NCBI GenBank assembly: GCA_015227615.1
Contig: JAALGZ010000013.1
Coordinates: 1,054,001 to 1,118,000 of the forward strand
Length of the DNA: 64,000 nucleotides
Direction: 5' to 3'
Source: Labyrinthula sp. Ha
Lineage: Eukaryota > Sar > Bigyra > Labyrinthulida > Labyrinthulaceae
Below are positions 1-13,887 of the stretch, in pieces. The translations under genes and the position numbers were made by a program. The notes under the pieces are model-generated. The model saw only the letters and a program-made list of their open reading frames with translations, did not search any database and was not told the origin of the DNA. Position 1 is the stretch's first letter; the number at the start of each line of letters is the position of its first letter.

Positions 1-3000
1 TAGGATTTTCTAAGTTATCTTTAGAGCAGATCTTGTTAAGAATATCTTGGGGTAATCTTAGTTCAATATTGCAGCTGGTCTATCCAAAAAAAATAGACTT
101 GGGATGGGGTTGGGGTAGAGAAAAGTAAACTTGGCGAGAGAGCTACCGGGGTGTCCGGAGGAAATTTGAATATACTTGGGGATTTAGTTGGTGAAATAAA
201 TTTGTGGGAATGGAATTCTTTTACGCAATAGATTACTCCTGTATTATTGCTGTCTTTTTTGGTGAAGTAATTTTCCAAGGATCCCAGAGTTCTCTGATAA
301 CTCGGCGTCCAAGCTATTTTCCATCTTCCACTTAAGATCCATGTGCTTTGGTTCCCTTTAGATTCTTCATGGAGGTCATGTCAGTGACTCCGGACATACT
401 TTTTCTTCTTCGCTTCTTCGTCGAAAATATTAATTTTTTTCATTTTCATCCCTTAGTTTTCTGGATAAGATGTTTATTTTCAAGTCAGGTGCTCTCTTCA
501 CAGGTTTACAGAAATTTCAGTCAAAACTAAGTCATGACAGGGCAAGAGCATTTATGGTTTTGTCTTTCCATTTATTAGAAAACTTTCCATTTGGAACTGT
601 TCTGGAGAGTATATGTGACACTTTGTTTGCCTATTGGATTTGGAGTTCAGGGTTTCATATGATGGTACTTTATGTCTTTATGTCCATATCTAGGCATTGA
701 AAACTTTCGCCAGGTAGCTAATTCATGTGCCTATCTCGCTTTCGGTTTCAAGTGGAACATTATCGAAGATGTATTTTCCAACAGCCCTTTTAAATGCTAT
801 CTACCTCGTTCTACTGATAACTATTTCCGGTTCTTCATCAATACAGTAAGGTTGGTATCCAAACAGCGTAAAAACTTGACACAAGAGATCTGATATAGTT
901 TTCACACACAAAGTCCCGGATTATCATATGAATGAATTCTTTGGAAAGTATTTCAAAAAGTTTTCTTTTGTAGACTATGGTTATCGATAAGCCTAAATTC
1001 ATATTTATTATAAGCAATGGCTTTTCTAGAAATCACTCAATATTATATACAAACGATGCAAGTATTTCTCAATTGTTGAATCATATACGCTTATCATCTG
1101 GTAGAACATAGATTATGGTAAAGTAATTGCTCTTGTATAGATTATTTTCTTCAATATTTTGTGACAAAAGTATTATTTTATTGTCCATGACTCTGAATAA
1201 TAAGGCTGAGGTCTGGCTGTTGGCTCACAGTGCCCTTCGGTGAGTATAGATTCTCTTACTTAATCCTGAGTACAATTTAAGTTGGACACTTGAATACTTG
1301 TGAAAGTAATATACCCTTTATTCTTTCACTTGAAGAAGTTATCTATATCTAGTAACTAAATCTTTCAAGAAATTTGTTGACTTATACAAAAAAGTTCTTC
1401 TGGTCACAGTGTCTTATCTTTTCCTGGCGCGAAAAATATATTTTTTTATGGTTCCAACTCTTTATCACCAAGTAATTAGGCAATAATGTCTTGTTTCTTA
1501 TACAAAAAAGATGTTGTCTATCCTCGATGATTTTTATTAAAATTCCACATCTTTATTATAAGAGAAGTGAGCGACGAGTAGGAAGAAAATTGAAGGGGGT
1601 TTTGGATGTGTTTGTTTTTCGGGGGGTATCGCTTTTGTAGTTGCAAGTTGAAACATTTCTTTTACGTCTTGAATTTCTGGTCATCAAAAGGCTTTCGATT
1701 ATCTTCTTAGTACCTTGATTAACAACTGAGGTCTCTTTCATTCAATTCTATAGATTTCATAAGCTATATATTTTAGTATTCAACAGGGTCTCAGTAAGAG
1801 GTTGTACATCACCGCGTATTATGTTTTTGTTTGAAAAAATCCTTGGTATTTCATGTGTAGTGCTCATATGGTGCTTCCTCTATGTATTCTACATATTGCT
1901 TTTTTGTATGTGAATATTTTAGCTCTTTCTATATCCCCTGAATAGCCTAGGAATTGGCTTCTGGTTGTGTCCTACACGACTTTATTTTATTTAAGGACTC
2001 AATACAGTCAAAATATTTATATTTTATGTTCCGCCAAAAATTTTAATTTTTTTATCTGTGGTTTCTGTTTTTGTATGATACTATAGCAACGATTTGGGTT
2101 AAAGACAATATTTACATCTCCCTAGAAAATTTTCAATATACCTCCTTTTGTTAAATTATTTAAGACCTTCTTGGACCATTGATCACTAAAAAACCCAAAC
2201 CTTTCTAGTTCAACATGGCTCTACCTTAGGTACATGAGTGCAGTTTTTAGTTTGAACCTATATATATTTTCCAAATGTTCTCCAAAATTGATGTTAGAGC
2301 CAAATATGTTCCATATTTTTTTAAACATATAGAAGTACTCTAAAGGTAATGACACACTGCTGCTTTAAGGTATGATTTGCCCTTGAGCTCTTTTGCCAAT
2401 GTTATAATATCAATTTAACTTTTTCTTACATTCTTGAAGATATATATATATATGTAATTGTTAATCTGACTTAGTTGAGAAAATCCTCAAATATTCTATT
2501 GTTTCTGTTGATTTGTGTAGATACTCGTTGGCTTAAATACTAATTTAGCTCTTTTCCGTAGGTTTCTACATTTATATCTTTTTACATCACCAATGTGTAT
2601 TTTCTTTTCCTTAAAGTTTCTTTCAGCAATAAAGAAGTTTCTTGTAACCTTTAGATTTAGACTAAGACAATTTATGTAATATTCGTTAATCAGTACAATT
2701 TATTGTTAATATTTTTTCTGGCAGGTTTTATCTTATATTACTTAATCACATTGCCTATATCTTATGTAGGCTTAGTCTTAACTAAATGTCTGAAGTATAT
2801 ATTTTTATCTATTCTTGAAAGTGTTAAGAATCAGTTGCTGATAATCTTAATATAAAAAAAAATCGTCGTTAATTTTATGTTGACATATGATGTTATAGAT
2901 TTCTGAAAGAGATACAGTATCATATACTAGGTGGAACCGGTATTCTGTGTGCATAGAATTCTCTAAGATAACAGAGTCAATCCTGGTTTGTGTTGCACGA

Positions 3001-6000
3001 ATTTTATTAACAGCTTATGCCTATATTAAAGATAACGTATTAAAATATTTCTTACATGATTTTATGGACTTTCTCTAGTGTGTATAAGAAGCATGGAATA
3101 TTTATCGTATCATCTTGAAGAAGTTGGAAAGCTTAGAGCTCAATAAGATTTCTTGCTAAAACATAGTTACATCATTACTTTAAGATCTCTTTGTATCAAT
3201 TTCAGCGAGCTTAATTTAGAAAACGATATCAAAGCAAACAATGTTTATAACGTTAGAAATCTTAGATTAAATGTACTGAATGAAGGCATATCCAAACTTT
3301 GTTTCGCAAATGATACATCCTTGAAATGACGTGTTTATTGTCCTGCTGATATCTATCAACGTTTAAAGTATATGTCACATTTGATCATAAAGAGTGAAAT
3401 AATTTTCTATACAGTAAATCTAAACCTCACTTCCTTCAATTGAGGTTATTTAAAGTTTATTAATTTAATTTTCTGACTTCAGTCAGTGTCTGCTATATAA
3501 GATTTTCTATTTTGACTGTAATGCTTAACCTTTGTAGTTGAATTTGTGTCTGAAAACTTAAAATATGTCACATTTTGTATCAGCTATTAATTTAATATAT
3601 ATTTATAGTACAAAATTAAAAAAAAAGAATGATTAAGAATCATAAAAAGGCACTGCTTGTCTTTACAAATTTTTTAAATGAAGATGGAATTCGGAAAATT
3701 CCCTGGGAAATATCTAATGCAATACTTGGCTATCCCTAAGTAAATATTAGAAAGCGGACAGGGTTTTTAGACAGTCTACTTGAGTCAATAATGAAAAGAT
3801 TCTGTTATAGTTTATCTTTTCTAGTTCCTAGCTTTAATTTGCAACAATATATTTCAAAAACAATAATGCCAATAAAAGAGAGAGTTACACTGGTAAATAT
3901 ATTTAGATGAAACGCAAGAATATTGTTGAAACAGATGAACATATATACATGGACAAACATAGTAAAGAGTGGGTAGCAGTGCCAAGCAGAGTTTGAAAAA
4001 ATTGTGTAATGGATCTCGGGAATAACACATTGATTGAGCAATAAATATTGGTGTAGCTAAGAATCGTAGACAACACGTATATATACACATTCCTATGTAA
4101 AACAATAAGTCAAACAATACTATTAACAAAGAATCATATGGAAATTTATGCATAGAAAGACAAGAATATATAGCTCTATATCTTTAAAAATGTAAAATTT
4201 GTAAAAAAAAATATCACAAATATAATATGGAGCAAGATAAAAATATTATAGAAGGGTACATGTAGTTGAATGATTAAAAAGACCATGACTTAGAAATATA
4301 CGAATATCTTGGCATAGAAAGAAATTTAATTATAATTTTTAATCTTAAAATATGCATATTCAATTATAAATTTCTTTATAAAGAATTTTGGGAAAAGTGG
4401 TATACATCAAAAGAGTTAAATATATAGTCAGAAGATGCACAAGTCTCTTAGTTTAAAAGAAGGTTGGCACCAATCCATTCATAGAGACAGGTTTTAAGTC
4501 CAAGAAATAGTTTTTTGACATACTTAGTTCATAAATTATATATTTCAGACTAGAATTTGATGAAAGTTGTACGCCTTAATAAAAGATCAGCAGCACCGTT
4601 ACTTTAAAGCGACCTGGATATCCATACACCAAAATAATATAAATATGTCTTTAACTCAATTAAATGAAGATTTAGTGAAACATCTTCAAAGAAATACAAT
4701 ACTAAGGAAAAGGCACTAGATCATACATAAATATATATATATATGACCAGAAGGTGAAATAGCTATGTTCACCTTAAAAATATTCCCACTTCATAAAGTT
4801 TCACCCAGGTACAAATATATACGGATTAAGGGATAATCTTAGAAAATAGATTGATGTATCACTAGAGAACCCAGGGAGATTCTTACTATTGAAAATAAGA
4901 GTTTCCATCCACAAATGGGGAAAATATTGATTCAATATGCTGAATCTGATTTGGTTTCAGAAAAAGCGAAAGATGACCTGAAACGTTTAATGATATTCGC
5001 GGGAAAAAGTTAGGCAACTTTCTATAATATTTATAGGTGGGAAATTAAAAAAAATTGGATTTAAAGATGCTTAGATTATATTTCGACTGGGCTAAGAGGT
5101 CTTGTAGTTTGGACCCTCAACAGTTCTTGAGACTGGGTTTAATACTTTTTAAACGGTACATGTTCAGGTTTCAATGTTATCCAATTAATAAAATTGCAAT
5201 GGGGGGTCAGAGTTTTGTTTTTTACCAGAAAATGTATTTAAAATTTAAAATTCACGGATAAACATTTCTAAGGCTTGATATTTTCAAAACAAAGGCACTA
5301 TATTAGAAGTTACGGCATTTAGATAGACATGGGTTCAGATTTTGGCTTAACAAATATAAGGGGTACCCAAGAATTATGCTTCGTATGCATTTTATAAATG
5401 TCAACAGCGGAGGTTGGGCGCTGAGTATTTAAGATTTGAATCAGTTTATTGGACAAACAACCTATATGAGTTTTTGAAAAGTTAAAAGTTATTTATTTCT
5501 TCTATATCCGCGAATTTAACTCTTCTCTGAAGAATCGGAGCTAAGTCTGAATTCATCCCAAATTAGTTTTAATTCTCCTTGGTCAAATATTGGCTCTTGT
5601 TTAAAGGATGCTTCCGCTTCTCTATATAGATAAGAGCTTATGCCTTACTCAATAATAAATAACATCTCTGATGCATAGTTTATTGAAGTGATGACATGGA
5701 ATTAAATGATTTCTCAGACCAAGTATATAAATATATTAAAACGTCACAGCGATTTCTTTTACAAGGGCAAATTAAGTATTATTCGATTGCTTAATTCAAT
5801 TATAAATTTTAACTAGATACTGGCTACATCTTTTATAACCTCCCAGCAATGCATTAACTTAAACTCTGTTGACATCAATACCTGTGCCTCTTGAGACGAC
5901 CGAAATTACTATTGATTAGTTTATTTTTTGTCTTAAGTGTTTTCCAAATATTGACTTATACTTTTTGGTGGGTGATATTTTAATATAATTTTCATGATTC

Positions 6001-9000
6001 AACTTTCTGCTTCGAATTTCAATGTAATTATTCCTAAGACGTTGGTAGAAAATTGCTTGTTGCACACTGTTCGGGGAGTGTATTTGGTTTATTCATAAAC
6101 CATTCATAAAAAGTTGGCCGTATTTTCCTTGTCGATTGATTTTGATAATTCCCCAACCATGTTGATTGATTATTCGTAATCAATAATTATTGGGCCACAC
6201 GTCCATGGGCCAATCGCCCAAAAATCTTTACTTCCCTCTGCCATAGTATGAAATTCTTTAAGATGCGGAACATATGTCCGTAGTGCACCCTATTGTCGGC
6301 TTATTCCAAGAAGGTATAACCTTCTTACATGGAGTTACATAAGATTCATATATGAAATATATTTTCTTGAGCCGTTTCACCTAAGATGGTGCAACACAAT
6401 TTAATGTTAACAATATTTTGATAATCAGAATAAAATCAAAATCATTCAATAAGAACAAAATCTGAATTTACTAGTTGATAATCAGAGTCGCAACAATTAT
6501 AAATCAATTATTTATGATTTTCATCAAATCCTATAACTAAATATGTTGCTCTATAGGAGGAGCCTGGACCATTACGTATATTTTCAACAAATAGCTTTTA
6601 TATTCCTTAGATGTTTCTGTTGTCGCTGACCACAAAATTTTTCAATAAATATTCAAAGAAAATAGTAGAGTTGATGTATATAAGCAAAGCTATGAGAGAT
6701 AACTTCATCCACCTCTTTTCTAATCCCTGATAGTTCACCCATTTGGTAGCATTGACACGTAGGCTAAAAACGATTCCTGGGGATGTTTGGTGCCATGAGA
6801 ATTCACTACCTTGCATTCTATGGCAACTTTAAATAAGATAGTTGCAAAATTTAACATAGTTATACAAATAACAGAAAGTTGAAGTATTTGAACCAACTGA
6901 CAAACTAACAAAGCAAACGATCTTAGAATACATTAGCATAATTTGAACACTAATCATTCAAAACAAACAACGATGGACTTGTAAAATGTTGCAAGGGCAC
7001 AATATATTGTTGGTACTTGGATTGAATGATTATGCGTTTAAATGTCCTCAAGTTTTTTGCCATAATACACATATGCTCCATGGAGTGAAATGACAATACC
7101 TATTATTTTCTTACCTAAAAAATCATTTCAGTACTGTTAAATTTTTGCAATATCTTGTGTATTTTGCTTACTTTACTATACCAATGTATCAAACTTTTTT
7201 CTCTTGGTTATCGTAGTGTGTTATTTTCTCATAGTCTATCATAAGAAACACTAATTATATAAAAGAAAATTTTCAATAAAGTTACTCTGTACTACTACGT
7301 CTGATGTAGTGACTTGAGTACCGGTAGTTGCATGAGCTTATATAAAACTTAGTTTTTTCAGTGAAATATTGAGGGTCTTTCCCTGTATCTTCAAATAAAA
7401 TAATATCACTATTGAAGTGTATTGGTAAAATACAATGGAATCATATTCTATTTTTTAGTATTAACATCATGGTTAAAGCTAAATGCGGAGACTATAGAGA
7501 AAAAAATATTTTTCAATTCTTTTCTGCTTACGTTTATAATTCCTTCTTAGCATACCCATTATCAAAGGCAGTCTTCAAACATCTTCATTGTACAGGCCGT
7601 TTTTTTGAAATACTAACATAGTACTTATTTTTTTTTGCTTTTAATGGGATTGGGTGCCATTTAATGTAAAATTACACAAGCGTTTCTGCTGTTTTCAGCG
7701 CAAATTGTTGATAGAGAAATGCTCCACTTGTTTTTGCTTTTTATCCAGCTCTTGATAAGTAAAATTCCTCTAATTCTCCGGCACACATATTCACTATGAA
7801 AAACATTTGGCGAAGAGTTCTTACTTTTAGGACAAGAGTTGATCCACCGGATTTAAAAAATTTTGGTCAAAGCGATTTTTAATTATAAGTCTATGCCCCC
7901 CAAGAATATTCATAAAATACACAAAACCTAATATAACCTGATAGCTAAGACTCTACAGTATATCAAAGCCCGAATTTAACCGAAAACGATTTTCACGGCC
8001 TAGAAAATCGCTTAAACTCATCTCATAAATCAACAATTTTAGTACCGCCAATGGTTGTACAAAACGTATTAAGAGCTATATAAGAGCACTCTCCTCAGAA
8101 TCGGCATAACTATTCGTGATGTTCTTAACAAGTTGGTGAAGCATATCGGTCTGACACAAAAAAATCAATTGGTTTCATAATTATATTTTAATGGTTTTTA
8201 TAGTATATAGGGTTACAAACATTTAATAAATTGTCAACTGCTACATATTCATTGTATAGTAGCTCATGCTGTGGGGTAATTCTAATCCAACATGAGTGCA
8301 TCAGGTTGAGCTATAAGCAATGTTATAGCGAAGAATCAGACAAAATAATGAAAAAATGATATAGAAACAACTGTATATGGCAATAACTCAGTTTAAACCT
8401 GTTTTATCACTGAAAAACTACTAGAGGAAGCGACAAGAACATGATATCTATACTCGACATAATATATTTAGTTAAGAAGAGTGATTTGATTATGTAGATT
8501 AGTACCAATTTAAAGGTTATTATAGCACCAATTTGCTCAATAATCCGAAAGTGTATATTTTCTCAATTTGGCTCTATTAATATTGTTCTTTGTATTGGGA
8601 AGTTCAACATAATTTCATGAGAAATGTATTAGCACATTAAAAACTGAAGTGCGCCTGTGAATATCATTCATTAATTTAAATTGAATACTTTGAAAGGTAA
8701 AATCCTTAACCCAAAAGACAGTTGTGATCCACTAGGATTGTATACGAGTAACATAAGAGCATGCTATTTTCTTGAAACTGTCTTTACTCATTTCTATGTA
8801 CCTCTCAACATAACTAATGCGCCAACTTAAATTTAGGTACCGGTAAATTTATCTTTCAATGAAAAACTCTATAGCAAGCTAAGCTTTCGCATCCCCCTAT
8901 GAATCCTCGAATATATCATATGTTAGTGTAACAGGACTCTCGCTGTATTTCTGTTATACAGACACTCAGGATTTGCTTTATTATCAGGTCAGTTGCATGG

Positions 9001-12000
9001 TAGCTCTCGATTTTTAATAAATAAATATTGTGTATTTTCTAAAAGAACTCTAAGAATCAACGCATTAAACATGATGAGCTTCCCAATTACCTACACTGTG
9101 CAAATGGAGATGTAGCTACCAGGAAAATATTGTGTCTAAAGCTTACACGAAGACCACCTCAGCGGCATTAGCTATCACACCAGATAAAGAAAACCTGTTT
9201 GCAATTTATAATTTAAAATTTTAATGTTCCTTTTTTACCAAAACCTCACACCTTATGATCTTTTCATGCAGCTTTACCATCATATCAATCTTACATCATT
9301 TAAGCCGGATTCTCATGTAGTAAACATTACTTCATCCTTCATATTCTTTCATTTAGTACTTCTTATAACCAGGTAAAAGCTTTGAAAACGCGTTCTTTAA
9401 AACTCATTCAGTCTATATGGAAAAGATGCGTCCATCATATTTCTACAAGAGCAAGTTCCGGACTACATTGATATATCAAGGGACACCCTCTTCATTTCTA
9501 TATTTTTAAATTTGCTCAGCAATAATTGCAGTGGTTATATATAGATAATGATTATGCTAATGTTGCTACCTCTTCAACATGACCAAGAATACTACTTGAT
9601 ATAGAAGTTTGGCTACTTTTAAACAAAGGAACTAAAGAGATAATGTAATTGAATGTCACCCCTGAAGATACGTCTTACATTGTTTTTATTCGTGCCTATG
9701 TATCGCACTTCTAAATTATATACGAGATTATTTGTATTTCAGATAGACATTTCACGAATAGAAGCCTGATAGCTCGAAAGGATTGTATTGAAGAAATCCT
9801 ATCTATGTATAGAAACAGTCTTTAGAGGTAAATCTTAGTGCATATTCTTTATGTTTCCCCCATATTAAAAAATAATACAAATGAGAGAACTAAAAAATTT
9901 AGGTTAATCGCATTTCCATTCAACTGCAAAATTGGAGATAACTTTAGATCTTATATTTATTAAAGAAAGTTTTTTTGATTTGGTATAAATCTGATTAAGA
10001 TTCAAAATTATTTTCTTTGGAGAACCATATTTTATGTTACAAATATTTTATGGAACTACATGATATGCCCTTTTTTTAAGGTGTTGAATTAATCCAAAGT
10101 CTGAAAGCAGACCTCTACAGCTCCATAAAAATTTCTTTAAGGTCATGATGCACGCAATTTCTACTGGGTTCCATTTCAAGCTATTCTTTGGCTTGGAATT
10201 TATGACAGAACCATTCCATAATGTATCTCAAGTTAGATTTAGCAAGGTTGCTAAGCTGGTAGGAAGTATTTCATGTCCAATATCTGAACATATACACGTG
10301 CAAGTGCAACTACTTCCGCCAGTCTACCAGCTTAATTGATATAGTTGATAGCTCTTATCAGTATATTTCTTCAATGGAGGCAACAACTTCAGCATGTTTA
10401 AGCTTTTGAGTCTTAGTTCACTACCCACTGACAATGTTAATTACTTTTTACCCCATGCACAGGGTATTAGCTTCCACCATTCCCCTAGCTTTGTTTCTCG
10501 AGTGATAGCTTGATATATTGAAAATATATTTACAAACCTGATACATAATTCCCATCTCCGATGAAGCTACATCCCAAATTATTATTACAAATCATCCACC
10601 TGAACAGATTAACCAGCTTCAAGTAGATAGTTAATGAATATCTGATTTCATTTTTGAATTTTCCAGAAGTTTGAATAAACTTTTATTTTGAGTATATGGC
10701 TTAAGTGAATCTGAGTTGGCAATTTCTTCATCCTTTGAATAAGAGTTTGATTTACTCTGCACCTACAAGTAACAGTGAGTTAACACCGTAGACAAAAGCT
10801 CAATATGTCAGATATCAAGTATTTTTTCGTCTTAGATGAAAACGTAGCTCTCTAGCCTCCCCCAAGAATAATGAATCCAACCGCCTTACAACATCTTAGT
10901 GTGCCTTTTTTCTAGCACCTCAGCACATTGAGGTACCCTTCTAATGCAAATTTTATGAAGTATGTTTTCCTAAGAAGCTCAAACACCTTCATCGCAATCG
11001 GGTAAGAGAGTACAAGTCTTACCGCATTTGACTGAAATGAAAGACTCTCGCTATTCTCTATTGTAGAGTTGTACGTAGGTACTGTACGTAATGGAGTTTA
11101 TCAATAATTATTTGAATATTATTTTGACTCTGATTATCAATAAAAGAATTGTAATTTTCATTTTTATCAAATGAGTCTAAATTTTTTTTCACGTTCAATT
11201 GATTTTCAATACTCAAACTAACTGGCTGCGGAGTTACAACAATCAATCAAAAAGAAAAGCATGGGTACAATTTTTATTGATAAATTTTAAGCTAAGCAAA
11301 ATCAATCTATAGATCTATGTATTGTAGAATGGAATGATATATGGAAAAATAAGTTTATTTTCAGGTGGGCGCAAGATGCTTTGTGTCAAATTCTTGTTGC
11401 AGTTGCAGTCAATAAACACCTACTCTCACACTTAAATATCTATTCAGGTGAAGTCCGTGACTCTACCATAAATGCAATATTCAGGTTCCCAAATTGCTTG
11501 CAAGACTAAGGAAAATGGAACTGAGTTAGTTAGCCAATTAAAGCTCACATCTCGGATAGAAACTTGTGTTTACCTCGACAGCCGATTGTTTTCAGCTTCC
11601 TCCACGAGAGAGAATGCTTCATTCTTTTACTAGGTTAATAATCCTCTCTTTTATTTAAAAAATCTATACTGTGAATTTGGTATGTAATCCTAATCTCTAA
11701 TATTGGTATTGACATTCTACATTGTATTCTGATGTTTGATTCTTTTGATGTGACGAACAAGTATTTACGAAAACTTCCGGCAGTAAATTGACAAAAGGCT
11801 TAGAGCAGAAAGCAGGGCCTGGGTATTCTTCATGTAAATGTGAGTTGCCTGTTCCCTAAGCACACGTTGGGGACTTCGTTCTAACTTTGGACAGATGTGA
11901 GGTTACCACTATTTTACTAAATCAGCGTTCTTGTTACAGCCCAATGATATAGCCACAGTAACCTTGAGTTAGAATAAAAGAGTTGGAGATAATTAAATGC

Positions 12001-12966
12001 AGCCTTATGCTTCTTTTTTTGCCATACGGAGTTCTTTGTTGAGTTTGATAGATTCCCAAGTACTTTTCTTATGCTAACTATTGTTTATCCAAATGATATC
12101 ATTGAAGTTTGATAACCACATCCCAAATTTAACAATCTTCATAAGAATCCAAACAAAAATGAATTTGGTCTTAGAAATATTTAATACATCAAGTCGCTAC
12201 TCTTAATGAATATAAATGAGGGTCAATACACGGGTCGTGGACCCTAGACTAGCAGATAAATGGCGCTTCCTTGAATCCATATCTCGACTATATAAAACCT
12301 GTGATAGCTTATAACCAATTTAGATTTAAGAAAACATGATTTTTTTTCTTGAAAAACCTTTCGGAAATAAAAATAATCCCTCTTGTATATCCTGGTATAA
12401 GGTATATTCTATTTTTCTTTATCTTTTATATTTTGCTTTCTATATTCTTCACTTAGATCAAAACGTTGTTTATATTTCCTATTTATATATTAAATTTGCT
12501 TCCAATCCCAAGGCCAAGCCCATGATCGGTCATAGTTTAATTCCAGTCTATTACAAGACAACCCACATACAGTACTAATAACAGCAGATAACGAAACACT
12601 CTTCCAATATAATATAATAGTTTATTTACTTAAAAAAATATCCCGATAGCTAACGATACTAGAATAAGCTTTTCAGGGAAGCAATACTACTGGAGAAAAG
12701 TAGTGAGCAGTAAGACTAATATTCAATTAAATTTCGGGGCCAAATCACTCTCATTAACAAATTATCAAACTTGTAATACATATGTGTTATCCTAGGTAGA
12801 ATAGAATTCAGCACAATACTGGAAATAACAGGAATTTGGCACAATTTATATGACAGTTAAATCAGCAGCTAAATAAACATAACTCTACGTTGAAATCAAA
12901 CAAACAAAATTGCCGTCACTTTCCCTAAAACTGTACCACCATTGATAACAATTAAAACATACTGAA
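1..12966. other. AT-rich gene desert
   Basis: No open frame here has recognisable domains, balanced composition and a plausible length together; the longest are under about 100 codons and rich in Phe, Ile, Lys, Asn and Tyr, as expected of chance frames in AT-rich DNA. I found no tRNA, rRNA or snRNA. Small items seen are a short hairpin with a TTCG loop at 6165-6184 and several scattered copies of a TCTGATTATCAA-like word near 6410, 6480 and 11130. The stretch may hold decayed repeats that I cannot classify by eye. Confidence 0.6.
6165..6184. other. 8-bp hairpin with TTCG loop
   Basis: ATTGATTA and TAATCAAT form a perfect 8-bp stem around a TTCG tetraloop. It stands alone in non-coding AT-rich DNA with no linked gene, so a function is not supported; chance is a real alternative. 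Confidence 0.3.
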
Positions 12967-13887
12967 ATGGACTCGAGACCTAAAGCAACTCGTCAGCAGC
13001 AGAAGAGAGTGTTAAGACGAAGGAACCGGATGCCAGTCCACGGAGTGGTGAACCGTAGCAGAACTTTATCTGATCAAGAACACCCTACTTCAAACTTTAG
13101 TAGTGTTACTTCTAATGAAGAGGGCATTTTGGAACCTTCTTCTCCATATAGACGTCGTAAAAAGCATAGAAAAGGAAAATCAAAGCACTCTAAGCGACAT
13201 AACGACAGGTCTGCTGAAAGGCAGATAGATGATATAAAACTTGTGTCCACTTCTTCAGGTTTTAGTAACGCCCATGAGAAAAAGATATCTGGAGGTGTGC
13301 TAGACGCTGTGCTTCAACCCACCGCAAATGCCTTCGTGGTACAACAAGATTCACCCATGATCCCAAAACCGCATAAATCCCCCAAGAACCATAAAAAGTC
13401 TTCCCCACCGAAGAAAGAAAGCGATAAGTCACCAAATGCAATGAACGCACCTCCATTTTCCCCTCGTGTTGCACAAAAGTTACCTCCAAAACTTCCTCCT
13501 CCACGACTTCAATCACCCCCTCTTCCTCGTCGAGCCCAACCACCCCCTCCAGCCCCAAAACCCCTGGATGTCTTGCAAAACTCTGATTCCGAAGACGAAT
13601 CAGACGCTGAATTTGTCGATGTATCCAAACAGGACGACGAAAGAGATACCATTCATATGATCCCTTTTCCAGCTGTCAGATCAACTGTTCAAAGTTTTGA
13701 AGAACGTAGATCACTTAACGGACAACTTTTGGATTATATGGAGAAAGATACTGCAAAGCAACAAGTGGTTAATGGACTTCCTGCACCGAAATTTCCTCAT
13801 GAAGCAAGGTCAGTGAACTTGAAGCCATTTAAGAAAAAACCAGTAAGAAAGAGATCAGCGTTGTTTGGAAAGTTTTTCCGTAACTAG
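12967..13887 (+). CDS. Basic proline-rich protein, probably disordered; function unknown
   Basis: A 306-residue protein in one frame starting at ATG 12967 and ending at TAG. I do not recognise a family. The N-terminus is strongly basic (residues 4-30) and a second Arg/Lys/His cluster covers about 61-82, so nuclear localisation is plausible. Residues 128-200 are proline-rich with repeated PPKLPPPR-like segments, including a class II SH3-ligand motif PxxPxR at about 184-189 (PPLPRR). Seven or so Ser-Pro sites, several preceded by Lys, suggest proline-directed kinases. An acidic Ser/Asp/Glu patch at about 206-219 resembles CK2 sites. The C-terminus (286-306) is basic and ends in a Phe-rich amphipathic tail. 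The composition is clearly coding rather than AT-driven, and GC content is visibly higher than the flanks. A scaffold, cytoskeletal or nuclear adaptor role is inference only. Confidence 0.8.
   Translation: MDSRPKATRQQQKRVLRRRNRMPVHGVVNRSRTLSDQEHPTSNFSSVTSNEEGILEPSSPYRRRKKHRKGKSKHSKRHNDRSAERQIDDIKLVSTSSGFSNAHEKKISGGVLDAVLQPTANAFVVQQDSPMIPKPHKSPKNHKKSSPPKKESDKSPNAMNAPPFSPRVAQKLPPKLPPPRLQSPPLPRRAQPPPPAPKPLDVLQNSDSEDESDAEFVDVSKQDDERDTIHMIPFPAVRSTVQSFEERRSLNGQLLDYMEKDTAKQQVVNGLPAPKFPHEARSVNLKPFKKKPVRKRSALFGKFFRN

Noticed and set aside
3805-4153. Overlapping minus-strand frames rich in Phe, Leu, Tyr and Cys
   Set aside because: Several frames are open at once in AT-rich DNA, with no motif and no balanced composition; chance is sufficient.
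6410-11190. Recurring TCTGATTATCAA-like words at 6410, 6480 and 11130 and related words near 26150
   Set aside because: Similarity outside the short word is too weak to define a repeat family by eye in such AT-rich sequence.
13262-13558. 98-codon minus-strand frame inside the proline-rich gene
   Set aside because: It is the antisense shadow of the Pro-rich codons (CCx read as xGG), giving a Gly/Glu/Val-rich product; the plus-strand gene explains it.
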